This document shows, in pieces, positions 5,293 through 7,768 of a DNA stretch of 7,768 nucleotides. The notes under the pieces were generated by a model that made no database searches, had not been told where the DNA came from, and worked only from the letters and a program-made list of their open reading frames with translations. The stretch is taken from NCBI GenBank assembly GCA_021799325.1, contig JAJZAS010000067.1:1-7768 (forward strand). The letters run 5' to 3'. Origin of the DNA: Bacillota bacterium. GTDB taxonomy: Bacteria; Bacillota; Bacilli; Alicyclobacillales; SLC66. Position numbers and translations under genes: made by a program. Each line of letters opens with the position of its first letter. Positions within the stretch are counted from its first letter, which is position 1.

Positions 5293-6951
5293 ATGAAGTC
5301 CAAAAAAATGCGCATTTTCGGCGTGGTAGCTTCCGTTGCCATGCTGGGCACAGCACTTGCAGGATGCAGTTCGCAAGCGGCACAACCATTGAAGACTTCT
5401 CCAGCACCATCGGCTGCGAAGCCAGTGTATGGTGGATCTTTGACGATGGACCTTTCCAGTCAGTTTCCACATCTGGATCCTGTGAAGGCATACGATACCA
5501 CATCGTATGAAGGCGTACTGCAGTTTTACAATCAGTTGGTGACCTACAAAGGCGCCTCCAACGAAATCGTCCCTAGCCTTGCCACCTACTCTGTTTCTGA
5601 TGGAGGAAAGGTTTACACTTTCCACATCAAAAACGCTAAATTCTGGAATGGCCATCCTGTTACAGCGCAGAGCTTCATTACAGAATTTGAGCGCGTACTA
5701 GATCCAGCCAACCAATCTGGTGGTGCCTACTTTATCGATCCTCTCATCGTAGGTTCTGATGCCTATGCGAAAGGCCATGCAAAGACCATCAGTGGGATGA
5801 AAGCCATTAATAAGAACACACTCCAAATTACGCTCGAAAATCCGAGTGCTACGTTCCTGTATGTGATGGCGATGCCGTTCTTCTCAGCGGTGGATCCGAG
5901 CTATGTCAATTCACATCCTGAGAAATATGTGGATCTTCATCCGATGGGTACCGGTCCATTCATGCTTCAAACCTATGTGCCGGGACAAAAGTATGTGTTT
6001 GTGAAAAACCCGAACTATTTCCAAAAAGGCATTCCTTACCTGAATCAAATTACGTTTAATATCAATAATTCACCTCAAGCGGTCATGCTCAACTTCGAGC
6101 AAGGCAACACGGGGTTGATCTCCTGGAACCAAGGCGGGATTCCTTCGCAGGATTATCTGCCAATGTCCACGAATCCTAAGTATTCGAAGGACATTGTAAA
6201 ATCCGTACAGGTGGCTGTCGACTATATTGGATTGAACACCAAGTACGGACCAACTAAGAATCTCCTCGTCCGTAAAGCACTTGAATTTGCAGTGGACAAA
6301 TCGCAAATTATCCGTCTGTTGAGTGGACTTGGAGTACCGGCATCTCAACCAATTCCTTCCAGTATGCCTTCTGCATATGAGAAGACACTCCCTGCCAATG
6401 CGACGTATACCTACAATCCTGCAAAAGCAAGAGCACTCTTGAAGCAGGCGGGTTATTCCCATGGATTTAGCACCACCATTTATACTGACAACTCTTCTCC
6501 GGACGATGTCAGGATTGCAGAAGCAGTACAATCCATGTTCCAGAAAATTGGGGTAAACGCCTCCATTAACCAAACCACATGGGGGACGTTCTTAACCAAT
6601 AATGAAGCAGGTAAGCAAAGTATCTTCAAGTTGGCATGGATCGAAGATTTCCCGGATCCTTCTGACTTCTTGAATACCCTTTTCAACAGCAATCAAGCTC
6701 CAGTAAACAACTCCACCAATTTCAGCAACAAACAAGTGGATGCTCTGTTGAACAGGGGTGCACTGATGCCAGCAGGAACTGCACGTAATAACGTGTATAA
6801 GCAAGCGCAAAACATCATCATGTCCCAGGCTCCATGGATTCCGCTTTACTATCCAATCTACCCAGCGGCTGTTCAACCATGGGTGAAAGGATTCTACATC
6901 AACCCGAACCTTACTGATCCGCTGCAATACATGTGGGTTGTGAGTCACTAA
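5293..6951 (+). CDS. dppA: DppA-type solute-binding lipoprotein (SBP_bac_5 family)
   Basis: This extracellular lipoprotein captures substrate and delivers it to DppB-DppC. The 552 residues are normal for the family. ATG 5293 has AGGGGG about six bases upstream; an in-frame TTG directly before it is possible. The signal peptide has KSKK at 2-5, a hydrophobic core at about 8-20 and the lipobox LAGC, so lipidation is expected at C25. A Ser/Pro/Ala-rich linker (26-43) leads to the mature domain, which starts at YGGSLTMDL. Family motifs include TYTFHIK-like VYTFHIKNAKFWNGHPVTA (107-125), GTGPFML (219-225), NPNYF (239-243), VRKALEFAVDK (326-336) and WIEDFPDPSDFL (449-460). That last region holds the Asp that binds the peptide amino group in related proteins; its use here is inferred. 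The substrate is undetermined. Phenylalanine codons are 18 TTC to 8 TTT, reversed from dppC and dppB, which suggests high expression. Confidence 0.95.
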   Translation: MKSKKMRIFGVVASVAMLGTALAGCSSQAAQPLKTSPAPSAAKPVYGGSLTMDLSSQFPHLDPVKAYDTTSYEGVLQFYNQLVTYKGASNEIVPSLATYSVSDGGKVYTFHIKNAKFWNGHPVTAQSFITEFERVLDPANQSGGAYFIDPLIVGSDAYAKGHAKTISGMKAINKNTLQITLENPSATFLYVMAMPFFSAVDPSYVNSHPEKYVDLHPMGTGPFMLQTYVPGQKYVFVKNPNYFQKGIPYLNQITFNINNSPQAVMLNFEQGNTGLISWNQGGIPSQDYLPMSTNPKYSKDIVKSVQVAVDYIGLNTKYGPTKNLLVRKALEFAVDKSQIIRLLSGLGVPASQPIPSSMPSAYEKTLPANATYTYNPAKARALLKQAGYSHGFSTTIYTDNSSPDDVRIAEAVQSMFQKIGVNASINQTTWGTFLTNNEAGKQSIFKLAWIEDFPDPSDFLNTLFNSNQAPVNNSTNFSNKQVDALLNRGALMPAGTARNNVYKQAQNIIMSQAPWIPLYYPIYPAAVQPWVKGFYINPNLTDPLQYMWVVSH

Positions 6952-6974
6952 GCGTCACTTAGGATTTTGCTTTA

Positions 6975-7007
6975 CCATGCCGCGAAGGACAATGCTTCGC
7001 GGCATGG
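6975..7007 (+). promoter_or_regulatory. Strong intercistronic hairpin between dppA and dppB
   Basis: CCATGCCGCGAAG (6975-6987) and CTTCGCGGCATGG (6995-7007) form a perfect 13-bp GC-rich stem with a 7-base loop. It starts 23 bases after the dppA stop and ends 9 bases before the dppB ribosome binding site. No T-tract follows on either strand, so it is not a standard terminator. It more likely protects the 3' end of the dppA message or dampens expression of dppB. Confidence 0.8.
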
Positions 7008-7028
7008 CCAAATAATGGAGGTGTCGTT

Positions 7029-7768
7029 GTGGTTTCCTATATTATCCGGCGGATATTTGGTGCGCTGATTGTGCTTCTCGGTGTTTCCATTATTACGTTT
7101 TTGTTGGCTTACGCCGTTCCGGCGGATCCAGCGAGAGCGATTGTCGGTCCCCACGCGCCGGAATATCTGGTTCTGCAGATACGTAAACAATTAGGATTAA
7201 ATCAACCTTTGCCGGTTCAATATGTTCATTATCTTTGGAATTTACTGCATGGTAATCTGGGAACCTCTTATGTATTGAATCAATCGGTGACTTCATTGAT
7301 TGGTCAACGCATTGGTGCGACAGGATTACTGGCTGGACTCGCTTTTGTCTTTGAATTGATCATTGGAATTCCAATTGGGATTCTTACAGCACTTCGTGAT
7401 CGCAAATTGACTGATCATGTGTTAAGTACTGCTGCTTTGATTGGAATTTCTCTACCAGTATTCTTTGTGGGTCTGGAACTAATGTATTGGGTAGGGTTTA
7501 GGCTGGGATGGTTTCCTATCGGAGGTTCAGGCGGAATTCTCTACGCCATTCTTCCTGCGCTTACGTATGCCATCACTGGTGCAGCCTATTATGCACGTTT
7601 ATTAAAATCTTCCATGATAGATGTATTAAACCAGGATTATATTCGCACGGCAAAAGCTAAAGGTGCCAGCCCACTTCGCGTCGTCATGCGTCATGCGCTT
7701 CGAAATGCGTTGATTCCGGCATTGACTTATGCTGGTACGGATGTGGCGGCGCTACTAGGCGGCGTGGT
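7029..7768 (+). CDS. dppB: DppB-type peptide ABC transporter permease (3' end outside window)
   Basis: This is the second permease subunit of the importer. The frame is open from GTG 7029 to the window edge, 246 whole codons, with GGAGGTG (7017-7023) five bases upstream of the start. DppB/OppB proteins usually have about 305-340 residues, so some 60-90 are missing. The N-terminus YIIRRIFGALIVLLGVSIITFLL (4-26) contains the first membrane helix and is characteristic of the family. The external region includes QLGLNQPLPVQYVHYL (54-69) and GNLGTSY (75-81). Helices follow at about 98-120, 132-155 and 170-188. The EAA coupling loop is DYIRTAKAKGASPLRVVMRH (203-222) followed by ALRNALIP. The gene is separated from dppA by 77 bases that contain a strong hairpin. 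Phenylalanine is mostly TTT (7 of 8). Whether more transporter genes follow cannot be seen. Confidence 0.95.
   Translation, partial: MVSYIIRRIFGALIVLLGVSIITFLLAYAVPADPARAIVGPHAPEYLVLQIRKQLGLNQPLPVQYVHYLWNLLHGNLGTSYVLNQSVTSLIGQRIGATGLLAGLAFVFELIIGIPIGILTALRDRKLTDHVLSTAALIGISLPVFFVGLELMYWVGFRLGWFPIGGSGGILYAILPALTYAITGAAYYARLLKSSMIDVLNQDYIRTAKAKGASPLRVVMRHALRNALIPALTYAGTDVAALLGGV

Noticed and set aside
6975..7020. Rho-independent terminator after dppA
   Set aside because: The stem is strong, but the bases after it are CCAAATAATGG with no T-tract, and the opposite strand also lacks one.

Overview
This window is ordinary chromosomal DNA from a Gram-positive bacterium of the Bacillota. It holds the end of a histidine biosynthesis operon followed by most of a peptide-uptake ABC transporter operon. 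All genes lie on the + strand. The strong GGAGGTG-type ribosome binding sites, the sigma-A-like promoters, a probable CcpA (cre) site, a lipoprotein-type binding protein and a fused hisIE gene all fit Bacilli. The protein flavour suggests an Alicyclobacillaceae-like lineage, but that is an impression and not a demonstrated assignment.

Region 1 (1-2076): hisA (5' end outside the window), hisF and hisIE are translationally coupled through a 1-base and a 4-base overlap. Together they cover PRPP-ATP hydrolysis, ring opening, ProFAR isomerisation and IGP/AICAR formation, the early and middle steps of histidine synthesis. HisF has a one-residue insertion and unusual residues in its mobile active-site loop.

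Region 2 (2077-2342, 266 bp): this control region separates the two operons. It holds a probable his terminator, two candidate promoters, a near-consensus cre site, a 12-bp perfect palindrome that abuts the better promoter, and a strong ribosome binding site that fixes the dppD start.

Region 3 (2343-7768): the transporter operon runs dppD-dppF-dppC-dppA-dppB, with dppB cut by the window end. DppD and DppF are the two ATPases, DppC and DppB the two permease subunits, and DppA the extracellular lipoprotein that captures substrate. This order is unusual because the binding-protein gene sits between the two permease genes. dppA is followed by a perfect 13-bp-stem hairpin without a T-tract, and it uses phenylalanine codons very differently from its neighbours. 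Both facts suggest that dppA is expressed more strongly than the membrane subunits. The dpp names describe the family; the substrate (dipeptide, oligopeptide or another SBP_bac_5 ligand) cannot be fixed from sequence.

I found no mobile element, CRISPR array, tRNA or rRNA, and no convincing new biological system. The points worth a second look are regulatory architecture, gene order and the HisF loop.
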